Part shown: in pieces, positions 33,337 through 42,320 of the stretch
Numbering within the stretch: the stretch's first letter is position 1
How the letters are laid out: each line of letters begins with the position of its first letter
Assembly: GCA_963702835.1 (NCBI GenBank)
Contig: OY969762.1
Coordinates: 2,852,001-2,916,000, forward strand
Reading direction: 5' to 3'
Length of the DNA stretch: 64,000 bases
Source of the DNA: JAFGAV01 sp041479055
Lineage (GTDB): Bacteria; Acidobacteriota; Aminicenantia; Aminicenantales; JAFGAV01
Notes under the pieces: generated by a model
The model's input: only the letters and a program-made list of their open reading frames with translations
What the model was told of the DNA's origin: nothing
The model's database searches: none
Position numbers and translations under genes: made by a program

Positions 33337-33933
33337 ATGGAAGTAACAGCGGATAAGGTCAAGGAGCTCCGTCAACGGACGGGCATAGGGATGATGGAAT
33401 GCAAAAAGGCCCTGGAGGAAAGCGGCTGCGACATGGATAAGGCCATCGCCCTGTTGCGCAAGAAGGGCTATGCCCGGGCCAAGGATAAAATGTCCCGGGA
33501 GACATCCGAGGGGCTGATCGGCTCCTACATCCACACCAACAGCAAGATCGGTGTCTTGGTCGAGGTCAATTGCGAGACGGATTTTGTGGCCCGCAACTGC
33601 GAATTTCAGGATATGGTCAAGAATATCGCCATGCACATCGCCGCGGCCCGGCCCAAGTACCTGGCCGCCGAAGGAATCCCGGCCGCCGTCCTGGAAGAGG
33701 AGAAGGCCGTCATCCGCGAACAGATTAAGGACCAGAAAAAGCCGCCGGAGATCATGGAAAAGATTGTCCAGGGCAAGCTGACCAAGTTTTACGAGGAAGT
33801 CTGCCTGCTCGACCAGCCCTTCATCAAGGACGACAAGATCACCGTCCGGCAGTTCATCCAATCCTTTGTGGCCAAGATGGGGGAGAATATCAGAGTCAGC
33901 CGGTTTGCCCGGTTCGAAATCGGCAGCCTCTGA
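33337..33933 (+). CDS. tsf: elongation factor Ts
   Basis: EF-Ts, nucleotide exchange factor for EF-Tu, 198 residues, the short form with a single core subdomain copy. The N-terminal UBA-like part contains VKELRQRTGIGMMECKKAL, and the contact motif TDFVARN lies in VNCETDFVARNCEF. The C-terminus has VCLLDQPFIKDDKITV. ATG at 33337 is preceded by AAGGAG; the frame opens much earlier, inside rpsB, but that part is a shadow. Confidence 0.96.
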   Translation: MEVTADKVKELRQRTGIGMMECKKALEESGCDMDKAIALLRKKGYARAKDKMSRETSEGLIGSYIHTNSKIGVLVEVNCETDFVARNCEFQDMVKNIAMHIAAARPKYLAAEGIPAAVLEEEKAVIREQIKDQKKPPEIMEKIVQGKLTKFYEEVCLLDQPFIKDDKITVRQFIQSFVAKMGENIRVSRFARFEIGSL

Positions 33934-33942
33934 GAGGCGGCC

Positions 33943-34659
33943 ATGCCCGACCTAAAGCCAGCCTATGAACGGGTTCTGCTGAAGCTGTCGGGGGAGGCCC
34001 TCCTGGGCCGTCTGCCCTACGGAATCGATATTCCCACCGTCCTGTCCATCGCCCGGGAGATCAAGGAAATCCACGACCTGGGCGTCCAAGTGGCCATTAT
34101 GATCGGCGGGGGGAATATCTTTCGCGGCCTGAAGGGCGCGGAAGGGGGCCTGGACCGGGCCTCAGCCGACCACATGGGCTTGCTGGCCACGGTCATCAAC
34201 GGCATTGCCCTCCAGGACGCCTTGGAGAAGACGGGCCTGGTCACCCGCCATGCCTGCGCCTTGGAGATCCGGGCCGTGGCCGAGCCGTTCGTCCGGCGCA
34301 AAGTGATCAACCATCTGGACCAAAGCCGGGTGGTCATCTTCAGTGCCGGCATCGGCAGCCCCTTCTTCACCACCGATACGGCCGCGGCGCTGCGGGCCCT
34401 GGAGATCCGGGCCCAGGTCATCCTTAAGGCCACCAAAGTGGACGGCGTCTATTCGGCCGATCCGCTCCTCGACTCGCAGGCCCGGCGGTTCAAGACCATC
34501 CGCTTCATGGACGTCATCAAGAAGGGGCTGAAGGTCATGGACTCCACGGCCGTCTCCCTGTGCAAAGACAACAACCTGCCCATCATCGTTTTTAGCTTGA
34601 AAAAGGGCAATATCAAAAAGGCCGTCCTGGGCGAGCCGATCGGAACGCTCGTCCGCTGA
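33943..34659 (+). CDS. pyrH: UMP kinase
   Basis: UMP kinase of the amino-acid-kinase fold, 238 residues, phosphorylates UMP to UDP for pyrimidine and RNA synthesis. Marks: RVLLKLSGEALLG, VAIMIGGGNIFRG, ATVINGIALQDALE, GSPFFTTDTAAALRA and KATKVDGVYSADP. It begins nine bases after tsf, the usual order. Confidence 0.97.
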   Translation: MPDLKPAYERVLLKLSGEALLGRLPYGIDIPTVLSIAREIKEIHDLGVQVAIMIGGGNIFRGLKGAEGGLDRASADHMGLLATVINGIALQDALEKTGLVTRHACALEIRAVAEPFVRRKVINHLDQSRVVIFSAGIGSPFFTTDTAAALRALEIRAQVILKATKVDGVYSADPLLDSQARRFKTIRFMDVIKKGLKVMDSTAVSLCKDNNLPIIVFSLKKGNIKKAVLGEPIGTLVR

Positions 34660-34699
34660 GGCCGGCTCGGGCCCGGGACTGTGGAGGAGGCTCGCGACG

Positions 34700-35257
34700 A
34701 TGGTTAAGGATATCCTGAAGGACGCCGAAAAAAGGATGAAGACCTCCCAGGATCATTTCCGTAAGGAGTTGAGCAAGCTTCGCACCGGGCGGGCCAGCAT
34801 CAGCCTTCTGGAGGACATCCGGGTGGACTACTACGGCGCCTCAACTCCGGTCAATCAGGTAGCCTCCGTCAAAATCCCCGACCCGACCCTGCTGGTTGTC
34901 CAGCCCTTCGACTCTTCCCTCCTGGAAACCCTGGACAAAGCCATCCGCGGCTCCGACCTGGGGCTCAACCCCATCAGCGACGGCAAGGTCCTCAAGGTTC
35001 CCATCCCTCCCTTGGACGAGGAGCGGCGCCTGGAAATGGCCAAGCGCATCGGCAAGATGCTGGAAGAGGAAAAGGCCGCCCTGCGGGTTATGCGCCACGA
35101 GAGCAAGGAAATGATCGAGGAAATGGAAAAGGAGAAGATGGTCAGCGAGGACGAAAAGTTCAAGGGACTGGACCAGCTTCAGAAGATCACCGATGAGGCT
35201 ATGAAGAAGATTGAAGAGTTAGCCGCGGCCAAAGAGAAGGAAATCCTTCAGGTCTGA
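34700..35257 (+). CDS. frr: ribosome recycling factor
   Basis: RRF of 185 residues, splits post-termination ribosomes with EF-G. HFRKELSKLRTGRASISLLEDIRVDYYG and the DEERRLEMAKRIGKMLEEEKAALRVMRHE helix are typical, with the C-terminal helix LDQLQKITDEAMKKIEELAAAKEKEI. GGAGGAGG-like ribosome binding site upstream. Last gene of the translation block; a small repeat follows at 35271. Confidence 0.97.
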   Translation: MVKDILKDAEKRMKTSQDHFRKELSKLRTGRASISLLEDIRVDYYGASTPVNQVASVKIPDPTLLVVQPFDSSLLETLDKAIRGSDLGLNPISDGKVLKVPIPPLDEERRLEMAKRIGKMLEEEKAALRVMRHESKEMIEEMEKEKMVSEDEKFKGLDQLQKITDEAMKKIEELAAAKEKEILQV

Positions 35258-35270
35258 GGCGCCGGCCTTT

Positions 35271-35356
35271 CCGAAGACACCAACCTTTGGCCCCCTTGAT
35301 TCCAAGGGGGCGGGGGGGATTAATATTTTCTCAAGCAAATCAAAAGGTGTCTTCGG
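35271..35356. repeat. short inverted-end repeat, copy 3
   Basis: 86 bases with perfect 11-bp inverted ends CCGAAGACACC (35271-35281) and GGTGTCTTCGG (35346-35356), a CCCCCTTG/CAAGGGGG hairpin inside and an AT-rich arm. It shares ends, the outer CCTTT at the left and CA at the right with the copy at 23645, yet lies 11.6 kb away. Confidence 0.85.
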
Positions 35357-35403
35357 CAGCCACCCCTCCCCACGAATCAACGGAGTGGAGATGCTTCGCA
35401 GCT

Positions 35404-36333
35404 CTAAACCGTCCGCTTCTGGAACCAGTTCTCCGTAGAGCCGAACTTGGTGCGGATGGCCACGCCGAAGATGAGGAATTCTATAAACAGCGAGAAGAGG
35501 ATGCCCAGGAAGGGGATGAAGGTGAAAATACTGACCACCAGCAGGCCGAGGAGCGCGGCTCCCAGGGGGGAGGGCTTGGATTTGCCGATAGCTTTGGCCA
35601 GGCTATCCCCGAAGAAGTGGTAAACTGTCACCTGGCCGAAGATGGTGATGAAAAAGTGAGCGGCCAGCAGGGCGAGCAGTATGGGGATGCCGATGAGGAC
35701 GATGCACAGCAGGGCGGCGATGATCACCAGGAAGGCGTAGATGATCACACTCAGGCCGCCGGTTCCCATGACCGGGCCGAAGTCATTCCTGATCCGGTCC
35801 GAGGCGAAGGTCACCCTGGTGGGAATGACATTAACCATGACCAGGGTGATGAGGAACCAGATGAAGACCATGATCAGCTTGAAGATGAGGATGATGGGGA
35901 CGAGGGACAGGGCCAAGAAACCTTTCCAGCCGTCGGCGAACTTGGGCAGCAGGGTGGACAATTTGAAGTAGTTGGTATCGCCCTCGATCCGGCAGCCGGG
36001 CTCTTTCTCCAGCGTCCCCCCGATGCAGACCAAGTCGCCCTCGACCAGGGCCGTGGACTTAAGGACGACCTGAGCTCCCAGCCCGACCACATCGCCCTGG
36101 ACTCGGCCCTTCAAGGTGACCCGGCCGCCCAGGGCCACTACGTTCTCCTCGATCAGCCCTTCGATCAGGGCGCTGCCGCCCAGGATAATCACATTGTCCT
36201 GTCGTTCGTCGGGACCGATATGGATGTCTTTTTCCACCAGGATTCCCTTGTGAATACCTTCCGGGTGGCCGAACAGAAAGCCGGAGCCGGCCAGGCCAAA
36301 AAACAGAAGGATAAAAATAAGCTTCTTGTTCAT
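35404..36333 (-). CDS. polymer-forming (bactofilin-like) membrane protein
   Basis: Protein of 309 residues. Signal peptide or first helix (KLIFILLFFGLAGSGFLFG), then about residues 30-125 a beta-helical polymer-forming domain with regular turns (VIILGGSALIEGLIEENVVA, RVQGDVVGLGAQVVLKSTAL). Four or five membrane helices follow between about 140 and 295 (e.g. FLALSLVPIILIFKLIMVF, LLCIVLIGIPILLALLAA, IPFLGILFSLFIEFLIFG). Co-directional with the anti-sigma factor (three bases apart) and the sigma factor, so it is likely part of that regulon. Its function is unknown; the beta-helix suggests an envelope scaffold. Confidence 0.78.
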   Translation of the reverse strand: MNKKLIFILLFFGLAGSGFLFGHPEGIHKGILVEKDIHIGPDERQDNVIILGGSALIEGLIEENVVALGGRVTLKGRVQGDVVGLGAQVVLKSTALVEGDLVCIGGTLEKEPGCRIEGDTNYFKLSTLLPKFADGWKGFLALSLVPIILIFKLIMVFIWFLITLVMVNVIPTRVTFASDRIRNDFGPVMGTGGLSVIIYAFLVIIAALLCIVLIGIPILLALLAAHFFITIFGQVTVYHFFGDSLAKAIGKSKPSPLGAALLGLLVVSIFTFIPFLGILFSLFIEFLIFGVAIRTKFGSTENWFQKRTV

Positions 36334-36336
36334 GTT

Positions 36337-36906
36337 CTATCTCCTGATGAGAAATTTTCTGAAGCCGAAATAGGAAGCCACGGTGATAAGGACAAGGCCA
36401 GTCAGAGTCAGGGCTAGGGTCGCGGGCGTTATGAGTTCAGCCAGCACGTTTAAACCCTCCCATATGGCCTGGAACAGTTGGACGACGACCTTGAACAGGG
36501 TGGCGATCAAACGGACAGCCTTGGCCATGAATGAAATGCCCGACTGGAGGACCGTCCACAGCATCCGGCTCGAGTCGGCCATGAGCTCCGGCCATTTTCG
36601 TCCGCTCAGAACGGCCAGGAGGGCCGAAAACAAAAGCAGGGAAGCCAGCCCGGCCGCCAGCCCCCACAGCCAGCGGGGCTGCGGCCTTTTTCTGGGGAAG
36701 GCGGCCTCCATGACCCGGCGGGTGAAATCGGCCGGCAGCTTAAAAGAGGGAAGCGACCGGGAGGCCTCCAGCATCCTTCTCCTGTCTTCGGCCACCTGAC
36801 GGCAGCGGCTGCAGGCGAGCAGATGGCGGTCCACCTCTTTCTTCTCCTGCTCTTCGAGCAGGCCTTCCAGGTAGTCATACAAGTGATCGAGGGTCAGGCA
36901 TTTCAT
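36337..36906 (-). CDS. anti-sigma factor with zf-HC2 domain
   Basis: Membrane anti-sigma factor of 189 residues. The zinc-binding HC2 motif is HLLACSRCRQVAEDRR near the N-terminus (His plus Cys-x-x-Cys). A membrane helix lies about 85-105 (LWGLAAGLASLLLFSALLAVL) and a second hydrophobic stretch near the C-terminus (TLALTLTGLVLITVASYFG). I use ATG 36906, which has GGAGGG six bases upstream; ATG 36924 overlaps the sigma-factor stop and would add six residues. It should hold the adjacent sigma factor inactive until an envelope signal arrives. Confidence 0.88.
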   Translation of the reverse strand: MKCLTLDHLYDYLEGLLEEQEKKEVDRHLLACSRCRQVAEDRRRMLEASRSLPSFKLPADFTRRVMEAAFPRKRPQPRWLWGLAAGLASLLLFSALLAVLSGRKWPELMADSSRMLWTVLQSGISFMAKAVRLIATLFKVVVQLFQAIWEGLNVLAELITPATLALTLTGLVLITVASYFGFRKFLIRR

Positions 36907-36920
36907 GACATTCCCTCCAG

Positions 36921-37484
36921 TCATGATATTCCTTCCAGCATCCGGCGGAGCGTTTCCTTGGCCTTGAAGACCTTGCTCTTGATGGTTCCCACCGGCTGCT
37001 TTTTGATCTCGGCGATTTCTTCATAGCTGAAGCCGGAGACATGGCGCAGGACGAAAAGCTCGCGCTGTTCGGGCGGCAGCTTCTTCAGGCCGTCTTCGAT
37101 GCCCGCCCGCAGCTCGGCCGTTTCCAGCCGGTCAACGGCCGAAGGGCCCGGATCGGCCGCTTCCGGGCAGCGGCCCTCCTCTCCAGAATTCAGGGGCTGG
37201 TCCAGGGACAGAGTCACCGGCTTTCTCTTCCGCCAGTGGTCGATGATGAAGTTGGAGGCAATCCGGTAGAGCCAGGTGGTGAACTTGAACTCCGGGCGAT
37301 AGGTGGCCAGGGAGGCATAGGCCCGCAGGAACACCTCCTGGGTGAAATCCAGGGCCATCTCCTGCTCGCCCACCAGGCGGCCGATATAGTTGAACAGGGG
37401 CTGTTGATGCTTTCGAATGATCATCTCAAAGGCCTTCCGGTCTCCATGGAGCGTGCGGCTGACCAGTTCTTTATCGTCAGTCAT
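36921..37484 (-). CDS. ECF (RpoE-type) sigma factor
   Basis: Extracytoplasmic-function sigma factor of 187 residues. Region 2 (about 20-90) has LFNYIGRLVGEQEMALDFTQEVFLRAY and FTTWLYRIASNFIIDHWRKR; region 4 (about 125-180) has LPPEQRELFVLRHVSGFSYEEIAEI and VGTIKSKVFKAKETLRR. The linker is longer than usual (SLDQPLNSGEEGRCPEAADP). It is the first gene of a three-gene unit with its anti-sigma factor and the polymer-forming membrane protein. Confidence 0.94.
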   Translation of the reverse strand: MTDDKELVSRTLHGDRKAFEMIIRKHQQPLFNYIGRLVGEQEMALDFTQEVFLRAYASLATYRPEFKFTTWLYRIASNFIIDHWRKRKPVTLSLDQPLNSGEEGRCPEAADPGPSAVDRLETAELRAGIEDGLKKLPPEQRELFVLRHVSGFSYEEIAEIKKQPVGTIKSKVFKAKETLRRMLEGIS

Positions 37485-37550
37485 AAGAGACTTCCCGGCC
37501 TCAGGTTATTGTACGAATTGATATGAAAAAGGTTTTAGGCGCCTGCCGGC

Positions 37551-38246
37551 TCAACTGTCCTTTTTGGGAGACGACGGGGGGAGTTCATCAATGATTTCAC
37601 AGTCTTGGGGGACCTTGAGCTCAAAGGTCTGGGAGGGAAGGGGCACGTCTATCTTGGCCTTTTTGAATAGGAATTCGGTCCTGTTCCCGGCCAGGTCCGT
37701 GAAAACCGCCCTGATCAGGAGGGAGGTCCGGTCGTCTACCTCGACCAGGATGGAGGAGTATTCGCCCTCCTGGAAAGGGGTGAGTTTGAGAGAATGGACA
37801 TTCTTCAAGGCGGCGGGCAAAGGGCCGGCCTCGATGGCATAGCTGTCCCGTAGCTTTTTTTCTCCGGTCAGGAGGGCCAGGATTTCAGCGCCCGAGTCTT
37901 CGCCCGACAGCCGGCTGCGGATGAGCTGATTATCCTCGACGTAGTACTGTTCGAAGATCCCTTCCCGGTAGAGGAAGACCTTGGATTCGGGCTCGGAATA
38001 TTCCCAGCGCATGCGGTTCGGCCGCTGGAAGAAGAGGCGGCCCTTTTCATGGAGCGGAGCGGTCAGGGAAGCGGAATAATAAGACTGTTCAAAGTCCGCC
38101 TGGAAGGAACGGAGGCTCTGAAGCTTTTGTTCCAGCCGGGCGGCGGCCTCTTCTGCCGGCCGCGCTTGAGATTGAGTCTGAGCTCGAGCTAGAGACGCGG
38201 AAACCAGGACCAGCAACAGAAGGAAGCAGGCTGCCTGACGATTCAT
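37551..38246 (-). CDS. lolA: outer-membrane lipoprotein carrier protein LolA
   Basis: LolA-family periplasmic chaperone of 231 residues with a signal peptide (ACFLLLLVLVSASLARAQ). The mature part has SLRSFQADFEQSY, GRLFFQRPNRMRWEYSEPE and the VDDRTSLLIRAVFTDLAGNRTEFLF strand pair, all typical. It ferries lipoproteins to the outer membrane, so the organism has one. No LolB is visible in the window. Confidence 0.9.
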   Translation of the reverse strand: MNRQAACFLLLLVLVSASLARAQTQSQARPAEEAAARLEQKLQSLRSFQADFEQSYYSASLTAPLHEKGRLFFQRPNRMRWEYSEPESKVFLYREGIFEQYYVEDNQLIRSRLSGEDSGAEILALLTGEKKLRDSYAIEAGPLPAALKNVHSLKLTPFQEGEYSSILVEVDDRTSLLIRAVFTDLAGNRTEFLFKKAKIDVPLPSQTFELKVPQDCEIIDELPPSSPKKDS

Positions 38247-38407
38247 TCCCCCTCTATACCATAGAGAACGACCGCATACAAACCGGATTCATCAAGCTGT
38301 CAGCATCTCCGATCGTGTGATTCCTCTTCTCGAATGTTGGATAAGGTGAAGGAGATGCTGCACCCTAGGCTTTCCTGCCGGAGGCAGTTCTGATATATAT
38401 TCCTGCC

Positions 38408-39820
38408 ATGAGAGCGGGATTCCTGATCCTTTTCCTGGGCTATCTCCTGGCCCTGGTCGCGGTCAGCCTGGTCTTCTCGCGCCGGATGAAGGGTTTGGAG
38501 GATTTCTTCCTGGCTTCGCGCCGGATCTCCGCTGCCCTTCTCTATTTTACGGTCTGCGCGTCCTGGATCGGGGCCAGCTCCGTCCTGGTGACGACCGACA
38601 AGGCGCTCCAATCGGGCGTGAGCGCGTTCTGGCTCATCGGCCTGCCGGCGGTGCTGACCACTTTAATTTTTGCCTTATTCCTGGCCGGGCCGATTTTCCG
38701 CTTGCCGGCTCTGACCCTGGCCGACCTGGCCGAAGCCCGCTACGGCCGCCTCGTCCGCCACATCGTTTCCCTGCTCATCGTCTGGTATATGGTTCTCCTG
38801 GCTTCCTCCCAGATGGTGGCCATCGGCAGTTTTTTCCAGATCTTTCTCGGCCGGTCCTACCTATTCTGTCTGGCTACGGGCACGGCGGTCGTCCTCCTGT
38901 ATGCCACGCTGGGCGGGTTTTTTACTGTGGCCTTCACGGACAGAATCCATTTCTTTTTTTTGATATCGGGACTCCTGGCCATATTCTTCTGGCTGCTGGG
39001 GTTTTCCCCGCCGGCGGCCGTTCCGGGATTGGCCGCCCGGATGGGAATACAGGGCTATGGAAATTTCTTCCTCGGCTGGAAGGAGAATTCCCTGGTTGTC
39101 CTGTCCTTTGTCTTGGCCTGGCTCATCTCGCCCATCGTCTGGCAGCGGATCCAGGCGGCACGCTCCAGGCGGGCGGCCCGGCAGGGCCTCTTGGCCGCCT
39201 CGGCCACGTTCCTGGTCGTCTATGGAATCATCGTCTCCATCGGCATGCTCTTCCTGCCTTTCTACGGCCGTGCCCGGCTGGAGCATCCGCTGCTGGCCGA
39301 AGCCATCACCAGCCGGACCGGGCCCATCCTGGGCGGCCTGATTTTTGTGGCCGTAGCCGCGGCCATCATGTCCACCATGGATACGGCCATTAACACCGGC
39401 GCCTTCACCCTGAGCCGCGATATCGTCCGGCGGTTCTTTCCCGGGTCGGCCGGCCGAGGCCAGGTCCTGGTGAGCCGGCTGGCCACCCTCCTGGTGGGCG
39501 GGCTGGCCTTCTTGGTGGCCACCCGGTTTCAGAGCATCCTCAAAACGCTCGGCCTGGCCTCGGAGATCATGGCCGAAGGGCTCTTTATCCCCGGGATGGC
39601 CATGCTGTTTGTAAAAAAAAGAATCCCCCTGGCCGGACTGCTGAGCCTTATTTTGGGCGGCGGCTTTTCCTTTCTCAGTTTCGCTTCGGCCTCTCGTCTC
39701 ATTCTTCTCAGCCTTCCCGCCTGGCCTTATTCCGTGCCCTGGGGGGTGGGCCTGAGCCTGGCCGGCTACCTGGTCGGCGCGGCTGTTCATTCGGTTAGGA
39801 ATGCTAACTGGACTAGCTAG
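38408..39820 (+). CDS. sodium:solute symporter (SSS family)
   Basis: Membrane transporter of 470 residues with about 12-13 helices. FLASRRISAALLYFTVCASWIGASS is the typical first half of TM1, and the helices LLIVWYMVLLASSQMVAIGSF and AAIMSTMDTAINTGAFTLSRDI match the SSS family, including the serine/threonine sodium site near MSTMDT. Substrate unknown. It is followed by an acyltransferase gene 75 bases downstream. Confidence 0.88.
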   Translation: MRAGFLILFLGYLLALVAVSLVFSRRMKGLEDFFLASRRISAALLYFTVCASWIGASSVLVTTDKALQSGVSAFWLIGLPAVLTTLIFALFLAGPIFRLPALTLADLAEARYGRLVRHIVSLLIVWYMVLLASSQMVAIGSFFQIFLGRSYLFCLATGTAVVLLYATLGGFFTVAFTDRIHFFFLISGLLAIFFWLLGFSPPAAVPGLAARMGIQGYGNFFLGWKENSLVVLSFVLAWLISPIVWQRIQAARSRRAARQGLLAASATFLVVYGIIVSIGMLFLPFYGRARLEHPLLAEAITSRTGPILGGLIFVAVAAAIMSTMDTAINTGAFTLSRDIVRRFFPGSAGRGQVLVSRLATLLVGGLAFLVATRFQSILKTLGLASEIMAEGLFIPGMAMLFVKKRIPLAGLLSLILGGGFSFLSFASASRLILLSLPAWPYSVPWGVGLSLAGYLVGAAVHSVRNANWTS

Positions 39821-39895
39821 ACTCGTTAGGGATCAAAGCAGCCTGATGAGGCTTGTCCGGCAGGCCAGCGTTTACTGAGCGCAGCTGTTTGGGCT

Positions 39896-40579
39896 ATGAT
39901 GGCCCCCATGCGACTCCCCGAACGGCTCAGAAGGGCGGTTATCGGCCTGGCGGGGAAACCTCTGTTCTGGTTGTGGTTTAAACTCTGCCGCTGGACGGTC
40001 GTCGGCCAAGCAGAGTACGAGGCTCTCCGCCGAGCCGGGAAGCCGGTCGTCCTCATCGTCTGGCACAACCGGATCTTCATCGTCCCCTATTTCTTCCGCC
40101 GGAGGGGAATCATGCCCCTGGTCAGCCCCAGCCGCGACGGCGAAATCCCGGCCCAGATCATGGACCGCTGGGGCTACAAGGTCTTGCGCGGGTCGAGCTC
40201 CCATTCTATGGTTAAAGCCTGGAACGTCATGGTCCGGGAGCTGCGTGAAGGAGGCGAGGTCCTCATCGTCCCCGACGGCCCGCGCGGCCCAAATCGCGTC
40301 CTGAAAGAAGGCTGCCTGAAGCTGGCCCAGCAGACCGGCGCTTATATTGTTCCCTTTACTTTTTCGGCATCAGGCAAGAAATTCCTCCGGAGCTGGGACC
40401 GGTTTCTGATGTTTCCGCCCTTCAGCCGGGTGGCGGCCGTGTTCGGCAAGCCCTCCACCGTGAAGTCAAAGCTGTCCAAAGACGAACTGGAAAGGCTCCG
40501 TCAACAGGCCGAGGGCCTTTTGAACAGTCTGGACAGCCAGGCCGAGGCGCTGTTGGGTCGGACAGCAGCGCTCAATTGA
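39896..40579 (+). CDS. DUF374-type lysophospholipid acyltransferase
   Basis: Protein of about 227 residues with the LPLAT fold: IVWHNRIFIVPYF supplies the HX4-type catalytic His, then LVSPSRDGEIPAQIMDRWGYKVLRGSSS and LIVPDGPRGPNRVLKEG, the hallmark of the DUF374 family of lipid A-associated acyltransferases. Start either at 39896 or at the ATG at 39908; no strong ribosome binding site decides. Confidence 0.87.
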   Translation: MMAPMRLPERLRRAVIGLAGKPLFWLWFKLCRWTVVGQAEYEALRRAGKPVVLIVWHNRIFIVPYFFRRRGIMPLVSPSRDGEIPAQIMDRWGYKVLRGSSSHSMVKAWNVMVRELREGGEVLIVPDGPRGPNRVLKEGCLKLAQQTGAYIVPFTFSASGKKFLRSWDRFLMFPPFSRVAAVFGKPSTVKSKLSKDELERLRQQAEGLLNSLDSQAEALLGRTAALN

Positions 40580-40677
40580 GGCGAGCGCCGAAGATGAGGC
40601 CGGCCCAGCTCTTCTTGACTTTGCCCAGAAAAAACGGTACACGGTAGAGGTCGAAAGCATGCTTCAGGGAGGGAGAA

Positions 40678-41472
40678 ATGAAAAAACCGACGATCCTTGG
40701 CGCGGTGGCTATCGCCGCTGTCCTGTGTTTGTCCGTTCCGGCCCTCTGCCAGACGGCCCAGGATTATATCGTCAAGGGCGACGAGTTCTATGTTCAGTTC
40801 AACGACCAGGAGGCCTTGGCCCAATACCTTCAAGCGCTCAAGCTGGAGCCGGCCAACTATGAAGCCCTGTGGAAGACAGCCCGGGCCTACGTTGACCTCG
40901 GCGATCTTTTGGACCCCTCACTCAAAGACCTCCGGGCCAAGCAGATGGCCACCTACCAGTCGGGCGAGGACTATGCCCGCAAGGCCGTAAAGGCCAACGC
41001 CAACGACAGCTGGGCCTATTTTGAGCTTGCCGCGGCCATGGGCAAGCGGCTGCTGCTTATGAGCACGGGGGAACAGGTCAAGATGTCCAAGGAGGTCAAG
41101 AGCTATATTGACAAGGCCGTCGCCCTCGACCCAACCAACGACTTGGCCTATCACGCCTTGGGCCGCTGGCAACGCCGCATGGCCGAAATAGGCGGCCTCA
41201 AGCGGTTTCTGGGAGGAATTCTCTACGGCGGAATCCCCAAGGGCAGCTTTGTGGAATCGGAGAAATTCCTCCGCAAGGCCGTCGAGCTCAAGCCCACCTA
41301 CGGCAATCATCATCTGGAGCTGGGCCGGACCCTGCTGGCTTTGAAAAAATATAAGGAGGCCACCCAGGAGTTCCAGGCTTGTATCGAGGCGCCCATTATC
41401 ACTTCCAAGTGCCACCTGTATAAGAAGGAAGCGGAGAAGGAGCTGGCCGACGTCAGCAAAAAATTAAAATAA
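40678..41472 (+). CDS. secreted TPR protein
   Basis: Exported protein of 264 residues, signal peptide ending ...VPALCQ, then TPR-like repeats: DQEALAQYLQALKLEPANYEALWKTARAY, ARKAVKANANDSWAYFELAAAMG, and VSYIDKAVALDPTNDLAYHALGRW-type units up to YKEATQEFQACI. Resembles a class of single-protein TPR scaffolds (RMD1-like). GGAGGG-type ribosome binding site upstream. Partner unknown. Confidence 0.83.
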   Translation: MKKPTILGAVAIAAVLCLSVPALCQTAQDYIVKGDEFYVQFNDQEALAQYLQALKLEPANYEALWKTARAYVDLGDLLDPSLKDLRAKQMATYQSGEDYARKAVKANANDSWAYFELAAAMGKRLLLMSTGEQVKMSKEVKSYIDKAVALDPTNDLAYHALGRWQRRMAEIGGLKRFLGGILYGGIPKGSFVESEKFLRKAVELKPTYGNHHLELGRTLLALKKYKEATQEFQACIEAPIITSKCHLYKKEAEKELADVSKKLK

Positions 41473-41479
41473 AAATAGA

Positions 41480-42313
41480 ATGCGAGCACTGTCCTCCTGC
41501 TTGACCGCGGCGACAGTCCTATTCCTCACCGTTTTCCCGGCAACACCCGAATACTCGATTGAAGCCATCCGCTACGGCACTATACGGCAATTTCCCGTTT
41601 CCGGGCTTGTGCTGGGAGCGCCGGACGACGAGAAATTGGATATCGCCCTGATGTTCTGGCTTATTCGGGGCCAGGGCCGAAATATTCTTGTGGATACCGG
41701 TTTTCACCGGGAAAAGTGGTTCAAGATTTTCAATATCACCGATTTCATCAGGCCCGACGAAGCTGTCCGTCAAGCCGGCCTCGACCCCGCCCAAATCAGT
41801 GACATTATCCTGACCCATGCTCACTGGGACCACCTAGGCGGCATCGATCTCTTTCCCCAGGCGCGGCTATGGATCCAAAAAGAAGAGTTTGCTTATTACA
41901 CGGGACCGGCCTGGCAAGAAGGCGGCAAAAACGGCGGAATTGATCCCGAGGATCTTCTCGTTCTTCTCCTCCGGAATACGCAGGGAAAGTTGAATCTGAT
42001 TGACGGGGATGATCGGGAAATCATTCCGGGCATCCGCGTTTTCACCGGAGCGCGACACACGGCCGCCTCGCAATACGTCCGTATCCAGGGGAACCCGGTT
42101 TTTGTGCTCGCCTCCGATAATTGCTATCTCTACCGGAATCTTGAAACCCGGACGGCGATTCCGACATTCGAGGCCGCCGACCGCGACAGCAACCTCAAAG
42201 CTCTTGACCGGATGGCGGTTCTGGCGGGGGCGCCTGAGCGGGTCGTCCCCGGCCATGACCCGCTCGTGTTCAGCCGTTTTTCCTCGAAGGGCCGCCTGGC
42301 CAGGATCAAATAG
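41480..42313 (+). CDS. exported MBL-fold hydrolase, lactonase-like
   Basis: Metallo-beta-lactamase-fold protein of 277 residues with an apparent signal peptide (LTAATVLFLTVFPATP). The zinc motif HAHWDH is at 113-118 within ILTHAHWDHLGG; ARHTAASQYV and VPGHDP supply later ligands. The order and NILVDTGFHREKW stretch resemble N-acyl-homoserine lactonases (AiiA/AttM), but a quorum-quenching role is only inferred. It starts eight bases after the TPR gene. The convergent subtilase gene ends eight bases downstream. Confidence 0.85.
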   Translation: MRALSSCLTAATVLFLTVFPATPEYSIEAIRYGTIRQFPVSGLVLGAPDDEKLDIALMFWLIRGQGRNILVDTGFHREKWFKIFNITDFIRPDEAVRQAGLDPAQISDIILTHAHWDHLGGIDLFPQARLWIQKEEFAYYTGPAWQEGGKNGGIDPEDLLVLLLRNTQGKLNLIDGDDREIIPGIRVFTGARHTAASQYVRIQGNPVFVLASDNCYLYRNLETRTAIPTFEAADRDSNLKALDRMAVLAGAPERVVPGHDPLVFSRFSSKGRLARIK

Positions 42314-42320
42314 AGTCGAA

